A DNA stretch of 38,619 nt from positions 1-38,619 of the forward strand of contig CABRHX010000019.1 of assembly GCA_902470805.1 (NCBI GenBank). Direction: 5' to 3'. Both the position numbers and the translations under genes were made by a program. Positions 8,870-17,495 of the stretch are shown in pieces. The notes below the pieces were generated by a model. The model ran no database searches, was not told the origin of the DNA, and was given only the letters and a program-made list of their open reading frames with translations. The first letter of the stretch is position 1. The number at the start of each line of letters is the position of its first letter. This DNA comes from an uncultured Collinsella sp. (GTDB lineage: Bacteria; Actinomycetota; Coriobacteriia; Coriobacteriales; Coriobacteriaceae).

Positions 8870-10168
8870 ATGGCACCAGCTCTGTCCGATTTTCAACCGC
8901 AACCAGCGCCTCAGGCTACCACGGCGGCGCAGACCGCTATCGGCGATGGCCTGGTCAAAGAAGCCCAGGCATTTGCCGATGAGCTCGCTGCGTGGCGACA
9001 CGATCTACACCAGATGCCCGAGCTCGGTAACAATCTTCCGCAGACGTCTGCCTATATCCAGGCACGTCTGGACGAGATGGACATCCCCCATACCACGCTC
9101 GTCGACGGCTCCTGTGTTGTTGGCCTGATCGGTGCCGGTGCGGCCGCGGCCGCTCAGGGCAATGGCACGTGCAAGGACGAGCAGGCCGGAACGGTCGTCA
9201 TGCTCCGAGGCGATATGGATGCCCTACCCGTTGTCGAGGAATCCGGCGAGCCCTTTGCATCCACCAATGGCTGCATGCATGCTTGCGGTCACGATATGCA
9301 CGCGACGGCGCTGCTTGGTGCGGCGCGCCTGCTCAAGGCCCGCGAGGCCGAGCTTGTGGAGGCCAACGCCACGGTGAAATTGCTGTTCCAGCCGGGCGAG
9401 GAGACCTTTGAGGGGGCACGCGCAGCCATCGCCGATGGCCTGCTGCAGAACCCGCGCCCTCAGGCGGCCTTTGCCATGCATGTCAACAGCCAATCGCCGC
9501 TCGGCCTGGTGCTCTATGGGAGCCCGGCGCTTTCGGGCGTGTACGGTTTTCGCATCACGCTGCAGGGCAAGGGCGGCCATGGCTCGAGCCCCGAGATTTG
9601 CATCGATCCCATCACGGCCGGCGTCCATGTGCATCTGGCGCTCCAGGAGCTTATCTCCCGCGAGGTGCCGGCGGCCAAGGAAGTCGCACTTACCGTTGGT
9701 AAGTTTGCTGGCGGCTTGGCGGCCAACGTCATCCCCGACACCTGCGTGCTCGAGGGAACGCTGCGCGGCTTTGATGTTGAGCTCATGGAGCGCCTCAAGA
9801 CCCGCATCGCGGAGGTCGTTAACGGCGTTGCCAGAACATATCGTACGCCGGCGACCATCGAGACGCTTTCGGATGTTCCGCCGCTTGTACTCGACAGCGA
9901 TATGACTCAGGCGTCGCTTGGCTACGTGGGCGCGGTGCTGCCCAAGGCGGCTTTCTTGCCGCTTTTCCATGCCATGGCGAGTGAGGACTTCGCGCTTATC
10001 TCGAGCGAGATTCCGAGTGCGTACTTTACCGTGGGCGCGGCCGTAACCGACACGGACGAACACTTTGCCCAGCACCATCCCAAGGCACGTTTTAACGATG
10101 CCGAGCTGCCGCTCGGTGCCGCGGCCTATGCCGCCGTCGCTTTGGGCTATATCGCCGACCACCGGTAG
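8870..10168 (+). CDS. M20 family metallo-amidohydrolase
   Basis: Zinc- or manganese-dependent amidohydrolase of peptidase family M20 (subfamily D; relatives act on N-acyl amino acids, indole-acetyl conjugates or N-acetyl-diaminopimelate), 432 residues. Visible metal and catalytic motifs are RGDMDALPV, MHACGHDMHA near residues 135-144, FQPGEE near residue 175 and the late histidine in FHAMASEDF. The dimerisation domain sits between (GKGGHGSSPE and following). The frame is open further upstream, but ATG 8870 has ACTGGAGGGC immediately before it, and the upstream residues would come from the preceding terminator region. The N-terminal 25 residues (Gln/Ala/Pro-rich) are not part of the conserved fold. 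Substrate unknown. A hairpin region follows before the MFS remnant. Confidence 0.93.
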   Translation: MAPALSDFQPQPAPQATTAAQTAIGDGLVKEAQAFADELAAWRHDLHQMPELGNNLPQTSAYIQARLDEMDIPHTTLVDGSCVVGLIGAGAAAAAQGNGTCKDEQAGTVVMLRGDMDALPVVEESGEPFASTNGCMHACGHDMHATALLGAARLLKAREAELVEANATVKLLFQPGEETFEGARAAIADGLLQNPRPQAAFAMHVNSQSPLGLVLYGSPALSGVYGFRITLQGKGGHGSSPEICIDPITAGVHVHLALQELISREVPAAKEVALTVGKFAGGLAANVIPDTCVLEGTLRGFDVELMERLKTRIAEVVNGVARTYRTPATIETLSDVPPLVLDSDMTQASLGYVGAVLPKAAFLPLFHAMASEDFALISSEIPSAYFTVGAAVTDTDEHFAQHHPKARFNDAELPLGAAAYAAVALGYIADHR

Positions 10169-10175
10169 CACCAAC

Positions 10176-10230
10176 CTTGTCTTTCAAGCCTGCGGGCATG
10201 GCCGTAAGGCCTATGCCCTTGTCTTTCAAG
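10176..10230. repeat. Direct repeat flanking a small hairpin
   Basis: The 13-mer CTTGTCTTTCAAG occurs at 10176-10188 and again at 10218-10230. Between the copies is a hairpin of GGGCATGGCC with GGCC-T-ATGCCC. It lies just after the M20 hydrolase stop. It may be a terminator without a T run, or a small repeat unit. Confidence 0.5.
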
Positions 10231-10290
10231 GCAATCTTGGGCACTACCGGCGCCCGGTGCCGGCTATTCGTTTGTTAAATAAGGAGCAGT

Positions 10291-10740
10291 ATGTCCCAGC
10301 AGCGTAAGCTCTTCCCCGGCTGGCTCGTGGTGGCCTCCGGCTTTGTGATCATGGCCACGTGCTACACGATTTTCGTCAACTGCATGAGCCTGTTCCAACC
10401 GCTGATCGTCAGCGACCTCGGGATTACGCTTGCCCAGTACAATATCTCCAACGCTATCTCCACCGTGGTGAGTGTCGTGGGTTCGCTCGTTATCGGCCAT
10501 GTTGCCGATAAGGTGAGTGGCCGCATATTGGGCTCGCTCACCGTTATCGCTACCTCGGCGGTGCTTGCTGGCATGAGCTTTGTCGGTGAGCTGTGGCAGG
10601 TCTACGTGCTCTTTGCCGTTTCGGGCTCCTTTGCGAGCACCTGGATCGTGTGCCTGGCGTGCTCCGTGGTCATGCTCGTGTTCCTGCTGGCATCCGAGCC
10701 CATCGCCGCCAAGCTGCGCGCGAGCGTGGCGGGGGAGTAG
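10291..10740 (+). pseudogene. Internally deleted MFS transporter remnant
   Basis: A 149-residue open frame joins the first three to four membrane segments of a major facilitator (from PGWLVVASGFV through GHVADKVSGRILG, which is the loop 2-3 motif) to what looks like the very last segment and tail of such a protein (TWIVCLACSVVMLVFLL, then a charged Lys/Arg tail). An intact MFS protein has about 400 residues and 12 segments, so roughly 250 residues are missing. The frame is kept across the join near residue 108 (SGSFAST), so the deletion is in frame. The ATG has AAGGAGCAGT just upstream. A four- to five-segment product is unlikely to transport. It is best called a decayed gene, though a small membrane protein could still be made. 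Confidence 0.75.
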
Positions 10741-10777
10741 GTAGGCCAAAGCGCATCGCCGCTTGTCCGCTTCGTCC

Positions 10778-10848
10778 GCGGTGGCGCGTCTGGCCGAACG
10801 AGCCCCCATACCCTCGTTCGGTCAGACGCGCCACCGCGTTTTGTGTTT
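10778..10848 (+). terminator. Long terminator hairpin between the MFS remnant and hisS
   Basis: Arms 10778-10802 and 10814-10837 pair over about 23 positions (GCGGTGGCGCGTCTG with CAGACGCGCCACCGC, then CCGAACGA with TCGTTCGG after one mismatch). The stem is followed by GTTTTGTGTTT. It isolates hisS from upstream transcription. Confidence 0.85.
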
Positions 10849-10854
10849 GTGCCG

Positions 10855-10860
10855 TATAAT
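10855..10860 (+). promoter_or_regulatory. Candidate hisS -10 box (TATAAT)
   Basis: A perfect TATAAT lies 42 bases before the hisS ATG and directly after the upstream terminator. The -35 position falls in the terminator arm and does not match the consensus. No T-box leader structure was found. Confidence 0.5.
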
Positions 10861-10902
10861 GACCACTACCTATGACGCGATACAAAAGAAAGGTGTTTGC
10901 CC

Positions 10903-12216
10903 ATGCAGGCACAGAAGGCGGAGGGAACCCGCGACCTTATCGGCGCCGAGATGCGCGCCTGGCAAAAGATGCAGCAGATCGCTGCCGGCGTATTCGAGCC
11001 GTTTGGCTTTAAGCCTATCGAGACGCCCGCGATCGAGCAGGTGGACGTCTTTGTCCACGGTATCGGCCAGTCGACCGACGTCGTGCGCAAGGAGATGTTC
11101 CGCGTCTTTAGCGGCGCCAACCTGGAGCGCGTCTTTACCGAGGGTACCGATACCAAGCTCAAGCCCAAGCAGCGCTTGGCGCTTCGCCCCGAGGGCACGG
11201 CCGGTGTGGTGCGCGCCGTCGTGGAGAACAACCTGGTGCCTCAGGGCTCCACGCCGTTTAAGGCCTACTATGCCGAGGCCATGTTCCGCGGCGAGCGCCC
11301 CCAGAAGGGCCGTCTGCGCCAGTTCCACCAGGTGGGCATCGAGTGGCTCGGCGCTCCCGATCCGGCGGCAGACGCCGAGTGCATCATCATGCTCATGGAG
11401 TTCTACAAGCGCCTGGGCTTCGACCTTTCCAAGCTTCGTCTGCTCATCAACTCGATGGGTGACGCCCAGTGCCGTCCGGCTTACCGCGAGCAGGTCAAGC
11501 AGTTCATCCTCGATCACGCAGACGAGATGTGCGATGAGTGCCGCGAGCGCGCCGAGCTCAACCCGCTGCGTGCCTTCGACTGCAAGAACGACCATTGCCG
11601 CGAGATCATGGCCGACGCCCCGCTGATGGGCGACAACCTGTGCGACGAGTGCCGCGAGCACTACGAGCAGGTCAAGCGCTATCTGGATGCCGCCGGTATC
11701 GAGTATGTCGAGGATCCCACCTTGGTGCGCGGCCTGGACTACTACACCCGTACTGTCTTTGAGGTCGAGGCCCCTGGCGCCGGCGTCGGCTCCATCGGCG
11801 GCGGCGGCCGCTATGACGGCCTCGTCGAGCTCGAGGGCGGCAAGCCCACGGCAGGCGTCGGCTTCGCCGTCGGTTTTGAGCGCGCCCTGCTGGCCCTGCA
11901 GGCCTTTGGCAGCGACCTGGGTGCCGAGGAGGTCCCGTGCGTCTACGTCGCCAATGCCGGCAAGGAGCTGCGTCAGAACGTCTTTACCATTACGCAGCAG
12001 CTTCGCGCCGCAGGGATTGTGACCGAGGCCGACTATCAGGGCCGTTCGCTCAAGGCCCAGTTTAAGCAGGCCGATAAGGTAGGCGCCAAGCTCATCCTGG
12101 TCCTGGGCGGCGACGAGCTTGCCGCCGGCAAGGTCAAGGTGCGCGACATGCAGAGCCATGACGAGGTTCTCGTCGATCTGGCCAACGTCGTCGAGGCGGT
12201 TCGCGAGCGTCTGTAG
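10903..12216 (+). CDS. hisS: Histidine--tRNA ligase
   Basis: Class II aminoacyl-tRNA synthetase that charges tRNA-His, 437 residues, cytosolic. Seen: the N-terminal GTRDLIG motif, class II motif 2 (FHQVGIEWLG near residue 143), the two histidyl-specific motifs LVRGLDYYTRT (HisA) and GGGGRYDGLVE (HisB), motif 3 with AVGFERALL, and the C-terminal anticodon-binding domain. The insertion between motif 2 and HisA carries four CxxC-like cysteines (CDEC twice, plus C and C in between), a possible zinc site. ATG 10903 follows AAAGAAAGG; a TTG two codons earlier is less likely. Monocistronic between a strong terminator and the ppc promoter. Confidence 0.97.
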   Translation: MQAQKAEGTRDLIGAEMRAWQKMQQIAAGVFEPFGFKPIETPAIEQVDVFVHGIGQSTDVVRKEMFRVFSGANLERVFTEGTDTKLKPKQRLALRPEGTAGVVRAVVENNLVPQGSTPFKAYYAEAMFRGERPQKGRLRQFHQVGIEWLGAPDPAADAECIIMLMEFYKRLGFDLSKLRLLINSMGDAQCRPAYREQVKQFILDHADEMCDECRERAELNPLRAFDCKNDHCREIMADAPLMGDNLCDECREHYEQVKRYLDAAGIEYVEDPTLVRGLDYYTRTVFEVEAPGAGVGSIGGGGRYDGLVELEGGKPTAGVGFAVGFERALLALQAFGSDLGAEEVPCVYVANAGKELRQNVFTITQQLRAAGIVTEADYQGRSLKAQFKQADKVGAKLILVLGGDELAAGKVKVRDMQSHDEVLVDLANVVEAVRERL

Positions 12217-12370
12217 CGCATGATTTTTGAGCTGCGGACCCGCTAACATGTCCCGCTCGCGACGAGCTATTGTTACGGGGGTGTTTCGCATTTATGCGGA
12301 ATGCCCTCGTTTGCATATGCCGCCCACCGAGAAATACGACCATTTGGGGCAAAAACCCTTGCAATGCAGA

Positions 12371-12430
12371 AAATACTTTTGTGTGGTAAAGCGCAATCAG
12401 TGTCGAAAGTATTTCTCAAGCGCCTATAAT
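12371..12430 (+). promoter_or_regulatory. ppc promoter with overlapping inverted repeat
   Basis: TATAAT occurs at 12425-12430, 45 bases before the GTG start of ppc. The expected -35 region (about 12401-12407) overlaps the right arm of a 9-bp inverted repeat, AAATACTTT at 12371-12379 and AAAGTATTT at 12406-12414. A repressor bound there would block the promoter, so this is a plausible operator. The -35 itself is weak. Confidence 0.5.
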
Positions 12431-12474
12431 GAATACCGCATGTTACGTGCATAGAAGGAGGAATGGGAGGAAAC

Positions 12475-15288
12475 GTGGCTGAGAACCTAAGCAACCAGTC
12501 TGTACCCGAAGCCGCGGCGCGCGTCGCTGCCGTGGTCAACCGCCTCGTTAACCGAATCGGCTCGAATGCCGAGTCCAGGGAGCGTCTCGCCGAGATCGAG
12601 ATCCCCGAGGAGCTGCGCGATAATCTGGCGCTGTTCCTGCGCCTGGAACGTCGTGTGCTTAGCGAGTATGATCCCGAGATCGCGGACCTGTTCGACAAGA
12701 TTTTGACAGCCGAGATTGTGGCCAATGCCGGCAACCCCGGTAGCCGCGCTGCCGACGAGTCCGTTGACGAACAGGGCGTGCCCACTGCCGACGAGCCCAC
12801 CGCCGTGGCGTTTCGCGAAGTCGTCGATTTGATTGACAGCCTGCCGCTTGATAAGCAGCAGGTCATCGTTCGCGCCTTTACGAGCTTCTTCCACTTGGCA
12901 AACCTGTCGGAGGAGAACTACCGTGTGGCGCAGCTGCGCGAGCGCGAGGCCGGCGCATCGACCGATACCGAGGTCGATCCCGCCAACGAACTCACCGTCG
13001 CCTATCACCAGTTGGTAAACGAGATGGGCGTCGAGGGTGCCAATGAGCTGCTCGGCAAGCTCGAGTTCCACCCTGTCTTTACCGCACATCCCACCGAGGC
13101 CCGTCGTAAGGCCGTCGAGGGCAAGATTCGCCGTATCTCCAACCTGCTGGAGGAGCGTCCGCGTTTGGGCGGCTCCGACCTGGTGGAGAACGAGCGCCAT
13201 ATGCTGCAGGAGATCGACGCCCTGGTGCGTACGAGCCCCATCGCGCTCAAGAAGCCCACGCCGGTCGAGGAAGCCGATACCATCATCGACATCTTCGATA
13301 ACACGCTGTTCGACGTTATCCCCGTCATCTATCGTCGTTTTGACGACTGGGTGCTGGGCGACAAGGCCGGTACCGTGCCGCCGCTGTGCCCGGCGTTCTT
13401 CCATCCCGGCAGCTGGATCGGTTCCGACCGCGACGGTAACCCCAACGTCACCGCCAAGGTGAGCCGTGAGGTCGCCGCCAAGTACTTTACCCACATGGTG
13501 CTCAAGCTCGAGGACAAGTGCCGCCGCATCGGCCGCAACCTCACGCTCGAGGCCACCTACAGCAAGCCGTCTGCCGAGCTCATCAACCTGTGGAACCATC
13601 AGGTCGAGATGAGTACCCAGTACACGGCCCGCGCCGAGCTGATTTCCGAGCACGAGCCGCATCGCGCCGTCATGCTCGTCATGGCCGACCGTCTGAACGC
13701 CACCGTGCGCCGTATCACCGACACCATGTACCACAGCGCCGACGAGTTCCTGGATGACCTGCGCGTCGTCCAGCGTTCGCTTGCTGCCTGCGGTGCCGTC
13801 CGTGCCGCCTACGGTCCGGTCCAGACCATCATCTGGCAGGTCGAGTCCTTCGGCTTCCATATGGTCGAGATGGAGTTCCGTCAGCACTCCGTGGTGCACG
13901 CCCGCGCCCTCAAGGATATCCACGAGAACGGTATCCATGGCGACCTGCAGCCCATGACGCGCGAGGTCATCGATACCTTCCGCGCTATCGGCTCCATCCA
14001 AAAGCGCTACGGCAAGAAGATGGCGCACCGCTACATCATCTCGTTCACCAAGAGCGCCCAGCATGTGGCCGACGTCTTTGAGCTTGCCCACCTGTCCTTT
14101 GCACACGAGGAGGATGTCCCCGAGCTCGACGTGATCCCGCTGTTCGAGCAGCTCGAGGACCTCGAGGGCTGCATCGACGTGCTCGACCAGATGCTTACTC
14201 TGCCCGTGGTGCAAAAGCGCCTTGCCCAGACCAACCGCCGCATGGAGGTCATGCTGGGCTATTCCGACTCCTCCAAGGACGCCGGTCCTACCACGGCCAT
14301 GCTCGCGCTGCACTCCGCGCAGGAGCGCATCGCCAAGTGGGCCGAGAAGAACGATATCGACCTGGTGCTCATGCACGGTCGCGGCGGTGCCGTGGGCCGT
14401 GGTGGCGGCCCGGCCAACAAGGCCGTGCTGGCGCAGCCCAAGGGTTCGGTCAACTGCTTCTTTAAGCTCACCGAGCAGGGCGAGGTCATCTTTGCCCGTT
14501 ACGGCAACCGCACGCTGGCTCAGCGCCATGTTGAGTCCGTTGCTGCCGCAACGCTTTTGCAGTCGGCCCCGAGTGTCGAGAAGACCAACACCGAGACCAC
14601 GCAGAAGTTCTGGGATATGGCCGAGAAGCTCAACACCGCAAGCCACGAGCGCTATCTGGACCTGCTGAACACCGAGGACTTTACACCGTGGTTCTCGACC
14701 GTGACGCCGCTGACCGAGGTCGGTCTGCTGCCGATCGGCTCGCGTCCGGCCAAGCGCGGTCTGGGTGCGAAGTCACTCGACGACCTGCGTACCATTCCGT
14801 GGATCTTCAGCTGGAGCCAGGCGCGCATTAACCTGGCCGCTTGGTACGGCCTGGGCACCGCCTGCGAGCAGCTTGGCGATCTTGACCAGCTCAAGGCTGC
14901 CTACCAGGAGTGGCCGTTCTTCCGCACCTTTATCGACAATATTGAGATGTCGATCGCCAAGACCGATCAGCGCATCGCCAAGATGTATCTGCACCTGGGC
15001 GATCGCCAGGATCTGTCCGAGAAGGTCTTTACCGAGATGCAGCTCACGCGTAAGTGGGTCCTTGCCATCGTCGGTGACGAGTGGCCGCTGCAGCGCCGCC
15101 GCGTGCTCGGCTGCGCCGTCCGCGTGCGTAACCCCTATGTCGACGCCCTGTCCATCGCCCAGGTCCGCGCCCTTCGCGAGGTGCGTATGAACCAGGACGA
15201 GATGGCCGAGGAGAAGAAGGCCGAGTACATGAGCCTGATTCTTTCGACTGTGACCGGCGTCTCGGCAGGTTTGCAGAACACGGGGTAA
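12475..15288 (+). CDS. ppc: Phosphoenolpyruvate carboxylase
   Basis: Makes oxaloacetate from PEP and bicarbonate, the anaplerotic entry to the reductive branch of the TCA cycle. Cytosolic tetramer; 937 residues from this start. The two active-site signatures are clear: VFTAHPTEARRK (catalytic His) near residue 200, and VMLGYSDSSKDAG near residue 600 followed by the mobile loop LMHGRGGAVGRGGGP. The C-terminus ends in NTG, as in bacterial PEPCs. The start is uncertain: GTG 12475 has GGGAGG four bases upstream and AAGGAGG thirteen upstream, whereas ATG 12463 in the same frame has its ribosome site only one or two bases away. The gene is single, with its own promoter, and is followed by a very long nested hairpin. 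Confidence 0.96.
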   Translation: MAENLSNQSVPEAAARVAAVVNRLVNRIGSNAESRERLAEIEIPEELRDNLALFLRLERRVLSEYDPEIADLFDKILTAEIVANAGNPGSRAADESVDEQGVPTADEPTAVAFREVVDLIDSLPLDKQQVIVRAFTSFFHLANLSEENYRVAQLREREAGASTDTEVDPANELTVAYHQLVNEMGVEGANELLGKLEFHPVFTAHPTEARRKAVEGKIRRISNLLEERPRLGGSDLVENERHMLQEIDALVRTSPIALKKPTPVEEADTIIDIFDNTLFDVIPVIYRRFDDWVLGDKAGTVPPLCPAFFHPGSWIGSDRDGNPNVTAKVSREVAAKYFTHMVLKLEDKCRRIGRNLTLEATYSKPSAELINLWNHQVEMSTQYTARAELISEHEPHRAVMLVMADRLNATVRRITDTMYHSADEFLDDLRVVQRSLAACGAVRAAYGPVQTIIWQVESFGFHMVEMEFRQHSVVHARALKDIHENGIHGDLQPMTREVIDTFRAIGSIQKRYGKKMAHRYIISFTKSAQHVADVFELAHLSFAHEEDVPELDVIPLFEQLEDLEGCIDVLDQMLTLPVVQKRLAQTNRRMEVMLGYSDSSKDAGPTTAMLALHSAQERIAKWAEKNDIDLVLMHGRGGAVGRGGGPANKAVLAQPKGSVNCFFKLTEQGEVIFARYGNRTLAQRHVESVAAATLLQSAPSVEKTNTETTQKFWDMAEKLNTASHERYLDLLNTEDFTPWFSTVTPLTEVGLLPIGSRPAKRGLGAKSLDDLRTIPWIFSWSQARINLAAWYGLGTACEQLGDLDQLKAAYQEWPFFRTFIDNIEMSIAKTDQRIAKMYLHLGDRQDLSEKVFTEMQLTRKWVLAIVGDEWPLQRRRVLGCAVRVRNPYVDALSIAQVRALREVRMNQDEMAEEKKAEYMSLILSTVTGVSAGLQNTG

Positions 15289-15311
15289 TCGATAGCCCTG
15301 TGGCTCTCACC

Positions 15312-15438
15312 GGGACCCGATGGGTTTCCCTCTGAATGCGTCCTCGCACTTGAAGCCCCCTTATCCTGCTCCTTCGGAGCTGCGGATAAGGGGGCTTCGT
15401 GCTGCGGAATGCATTCAGAGGGAAACCCGTCGGGTCCC
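15312..15438. repeat. 127-base nested hairpin, copy 1
   Basis: A nearly continuous stem follows ppc. The outer arms pair from GGGACCCG (15312-15319) / CGGGTCCC (15431-15438) up to GGGTTTCCCTCTGAATGC (322-339) / 411-428. A core with a small internal loop follows (GTCCTCGCAC opposite GTGCTGCGGA). A perfect 15-bp inner stem spans 352-366 / 384-398, and the tip is GCTCC-TTC-GGAGC. The core is shared with the hairpin at 18252-18366 although the outer and inner arms differ in sequence. It may terminate ppc transcription, but it is far larger than needed for that and lacks a T run. Confidence 0.8.
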
Positions 15439-15440
15439 TT

Positions 15441-15540
15441 CGTCCTCGTTCTTCGGGGATTAAAGCTGAGGAGAAGAATGGCGCGCTTCGCGCTTAATGT
15501 GGAGTGCGGCGAGGGCTTCTTGCGTCCTGCGGAGTGTGCC
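15441..15540. repeat. Degenerate copy 3 of the nested hairpin
   Basis: It directly abuts copy 1. The 5' core word CGTCCTCG is at 15441-15448. The 3' part 15504-15540 resembles the 3' arm of the hairpin near larD (a shared GTGCGGCGAG, and TTGCGTCCTGCGGAGTG identical over 17 bases at 15520-15536 and 18327-18343). The arms no longer pair well, so this looks like a decayed unit. Confidence 0.5.
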
Positions 15541-16012
15541 TAAAAGTAAACTAATGGCGGGCCCTGCGATGTCCGACCTTTGGCGGATCAGCCGCTGGGT
15601 GAGGGTGGTGCTTGGGGCGACGTGCAAAAAACGGAGTTTTCAGCAGCCAAAGATTGGTGCATAAGGCTGTGGGTGACGTTCGCGGCCCCTGTTGATGCTT
15701 TTGCACGACGATTGGGCTTTGGTGATATTCATATATGGCTGGTTTCTCGCCGCATGCTATCCAGATGGGTCGAGTCATGAGGACTATCTACTTTTTGAAA
15801 GACTTTTGACACCAAAATCTTATCCCGCGATGCTGAATACTCGCAAAAATGCACGCTCCGGAGGGTACTACCCTGTTACGGCTAGAAATCCATGCGCCTT
15901 TTTATGCAATTAATTAACGCATTTATGCAAAATGGCTTACGTGCGTACGTCTCGGGGTAGATGATTGCCTCGGCGCTGCGTAAGTCATCCTGTCTATAGT
16001 GTCTTTGACAGG
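15541..16012. other. Non-coding stretch between ppc and larA
   Basis: The gap from ppc to larA is about 880 bases. Apart from the hairpins at its two ends it holds no convincing gene: the short open frames lack ribosome sites and family motifs. Two direct TTTATGCA words occur near 15900-15933 around an AT-rich TTAATTAA. CCTGTC (15989-15994) pairs with GACAGG (16007-16012) just before the larA-side terminator hairpin. It could be the remains of a lost gene. Confidence 0.4.
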
Positions 16013-16049
16013 CGGCCGCGGTCCCGTTTGGGGTCGCGGCCGTTTTGTT
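16013..16049 (+). terminator. Terminator hairpin upstream of larA
   Basis: A 13-bp stem (CGGCCGCGGTCCC, 16013-16025, with 16030-16042, including two G-T pairs) has a four-base loop and is followed by TTTTGTT. No gene ends just upstream on this strand. It therefore either ends a lost transcription unit or is an attenuator in a long larA leader of about 120 bases or more. No clear promoter was seen between it and larA. Confidence 0.7.
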
Positions 16050-16168
16050 GTGGGTCAAATATGAACGTTGTGTTAATGAGTCGGTGGACGGTGGTGTTTT
16101 TCGGTGAGCGGCGTATCCTTCCAACGGTTAATCTAGTGTGTCAGTTGAAAGGAATAGGGCGCTCGTCA

Positions 16169-17446
16169 TTGTTTGAATGTGAACTACCGTTTGACCACAA
16201 GACGTTGCATCTGGAGCTCGAGGATAAGAATTTCGCGGGTGTGATGGAAGGTCATCAAAACGAGTTTAAGACTACAAAATCGCAGGAAGAGCTGGTAGAG
16301 GAGTCACTTGCCAACCCTTATGGCTCGCCTTCGCTCGAGGAGCTTTGTGCTGGCAAGAAGGATATCGTCATCATTAGCTCCGATCATACGCGTCCCGTTC
16401 CCTCGCGTGTGACGATGCCTATTCTGCTGCATCACATCCATTCCGCTGCGCCCGAGGCTCGAGTGCGTATTTTGGTTGCTACGGGTATGCACCGTCCGTC
16501 GACGCACGAGGAACTCGTCAACAAGTATGGCGAGGAGATTGTTGCCAACGAGGAAATCGTTATGCACGTCGCGACTGACGACAGCATGATGAAAAAGATC
16601 GGCACCCTGCCTTCTGGTGGCGAGTGCATCATCAACAAGATTGCCGCCGATTGCGATCTGCTGCTTGCCGAGGGCTTTATTGAGCCGCACTTCTTTGCCG
16701 GTTTCTCTGGTAGCCGCAAGTCCGTCCTGCCTGGCATCGCCAGCTACAAGACCATCATGTACAACCACAACGGTCAGTTTGTGAATGATTCCCACTCGCG
16801 TGCCGGCAACCTGTGCCACAACCACGTAAGCGAGGACATGTTTGCTGCCGCCGAGATGGCTCACCTTGCCTTTGTGCTTAACGTGGTGCTCAACGGCAAG
16901 CACGAGGTTATCGGCTCCTTTGCAGGCGACATCCATAAGGCACACGAGGCTGGCTGCGAGTTCGTGAAGAGCCTTGCCGGCGTTGAGCCCGTCGAGTGCG
17001 AGATCGCCATCACCACCAACGGCGGCTACCCGCTCGACCAGAACATCTATCAGGCCGTGAAGGGCATGTGCTCTGCCGAGGCCGCGCTTCCCGAGGGCGG
17101 CGTGATCATCGACGTCGCCGGCTGTGCCGATGGTCACGGTGGCGAGGGCTTCTATCACAACATCGCCGACAACGATCCGGCAGAGTTTGAGCGCGCTTGC
17201 ATCGACCGTCCTAAGGACGAGACCCTGCCCGACCAGTGGACGAGCCAGATTTTCGCCCGCATCCTGGCGTATCACCCTGTGATCATGGTCACCGACCTGT
17301 GCGATCACCAGATGATCAAGGATATGCACATGACGCCGGTCAACACCCTCGATGAGGCGCTCAAGCTCGCCTTTGAGATGAAGGGTGCCGATGCCAAGGT
17401 GACCGTCATTCCCGATGGCCTTGGCGTTGTCGTCGCTCAGCACTAG
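16169..17446 (+). CDS. larA: Nickel-pincer lactate racemase LarA
   Basis: Interconverts L- and D-lactate by hydride transfer to the nickel-pincer nucleotide (NPN) cofactor. With TTG 16169 as start the protein has 425 residues and the key residues fall exactly where they are in Lactiplantibacillus plantarum LarA: His174 (in EPHFFAGFSG), Lys184 (in GSRKSVLPG, the covalent cofactor anchor) and His200 (in YNH, nickel ligand). SSDHTRPVPS and ATGMHRPSTHEEL are also present. The frame is open further upstream, but the extra residues do not match the family; the true N-terminus should begin a few residues before LPFDHK, as seen here. The ribosome site is weak (GAAAGGAA at long spacing), so the start is inferred mainly from homology. 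The next gene encodes the matching lactate channel. Confidence 0.93.
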   Translation: MFECELPFDHKTLHLELEDKNFAGVMEGHQNEFKTTKSQEELVEESLANPYGSPSLEELCAGKKDIVIISSDHTRPVPSRVTMPILLHHIHSAAPEARVRILVATGMHRPSTHEELVNKYGEEIVANEEIVMHVATDDSMMKKIGTLPSGGECIINKIAADCDLLLAEGFIEPHFFAGFSGSRKSVLPGIASYKTIMYNHNGQFVNDSHSRAGNLCHNHVSEDMFAAAEMAHLAFVLNVVLNGKHEVIGSFAGDIHKAHEAGCEFVKSLAGVEPVECEIAITTNGGYPLDQNIYQAVKGMCSAEAALPEGGVIIDVAGCADGHGGEGFYHNIADNDPAEFERACIDRPKDETLPDQWTSQIFARILAYHPVIMVTDLCDHQMIKDMHMTPVNTLDEALKLAFEMKGADAKVTVIPDGLGVVVAQH

Positions 17447-17495
17447 TACGCGGCCTAAACGAATCGTTTATAACCGACAAGAAAGATAAGGTTTT

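Noticed and set aside
10849..10902. T-box leader before hisS
   Set aside because: The space between terminator and start is only about 50 bases and lacks the T-box stem and conserved core; the aspS leader likewise lacks them.
12487..14646. 719-residue minus-strand open frame opposite ppc
   Set aside because: Same cause: a stop-poor antisense frame of a strongly biased gene, without a ribosome site or motifs.
15580..15913. Short open frames in the ppc-larA gap
   Set aside because: No ribosome sites, no recognisable motifs and overlapping frames; treated as non-coding.
15965..16168. Upstream extension of larA
   Set aside because: It would translate the terminator hairpin and adds 68 residues not found in LarA; the TTG start at 16169 reproduces known residue numbering.
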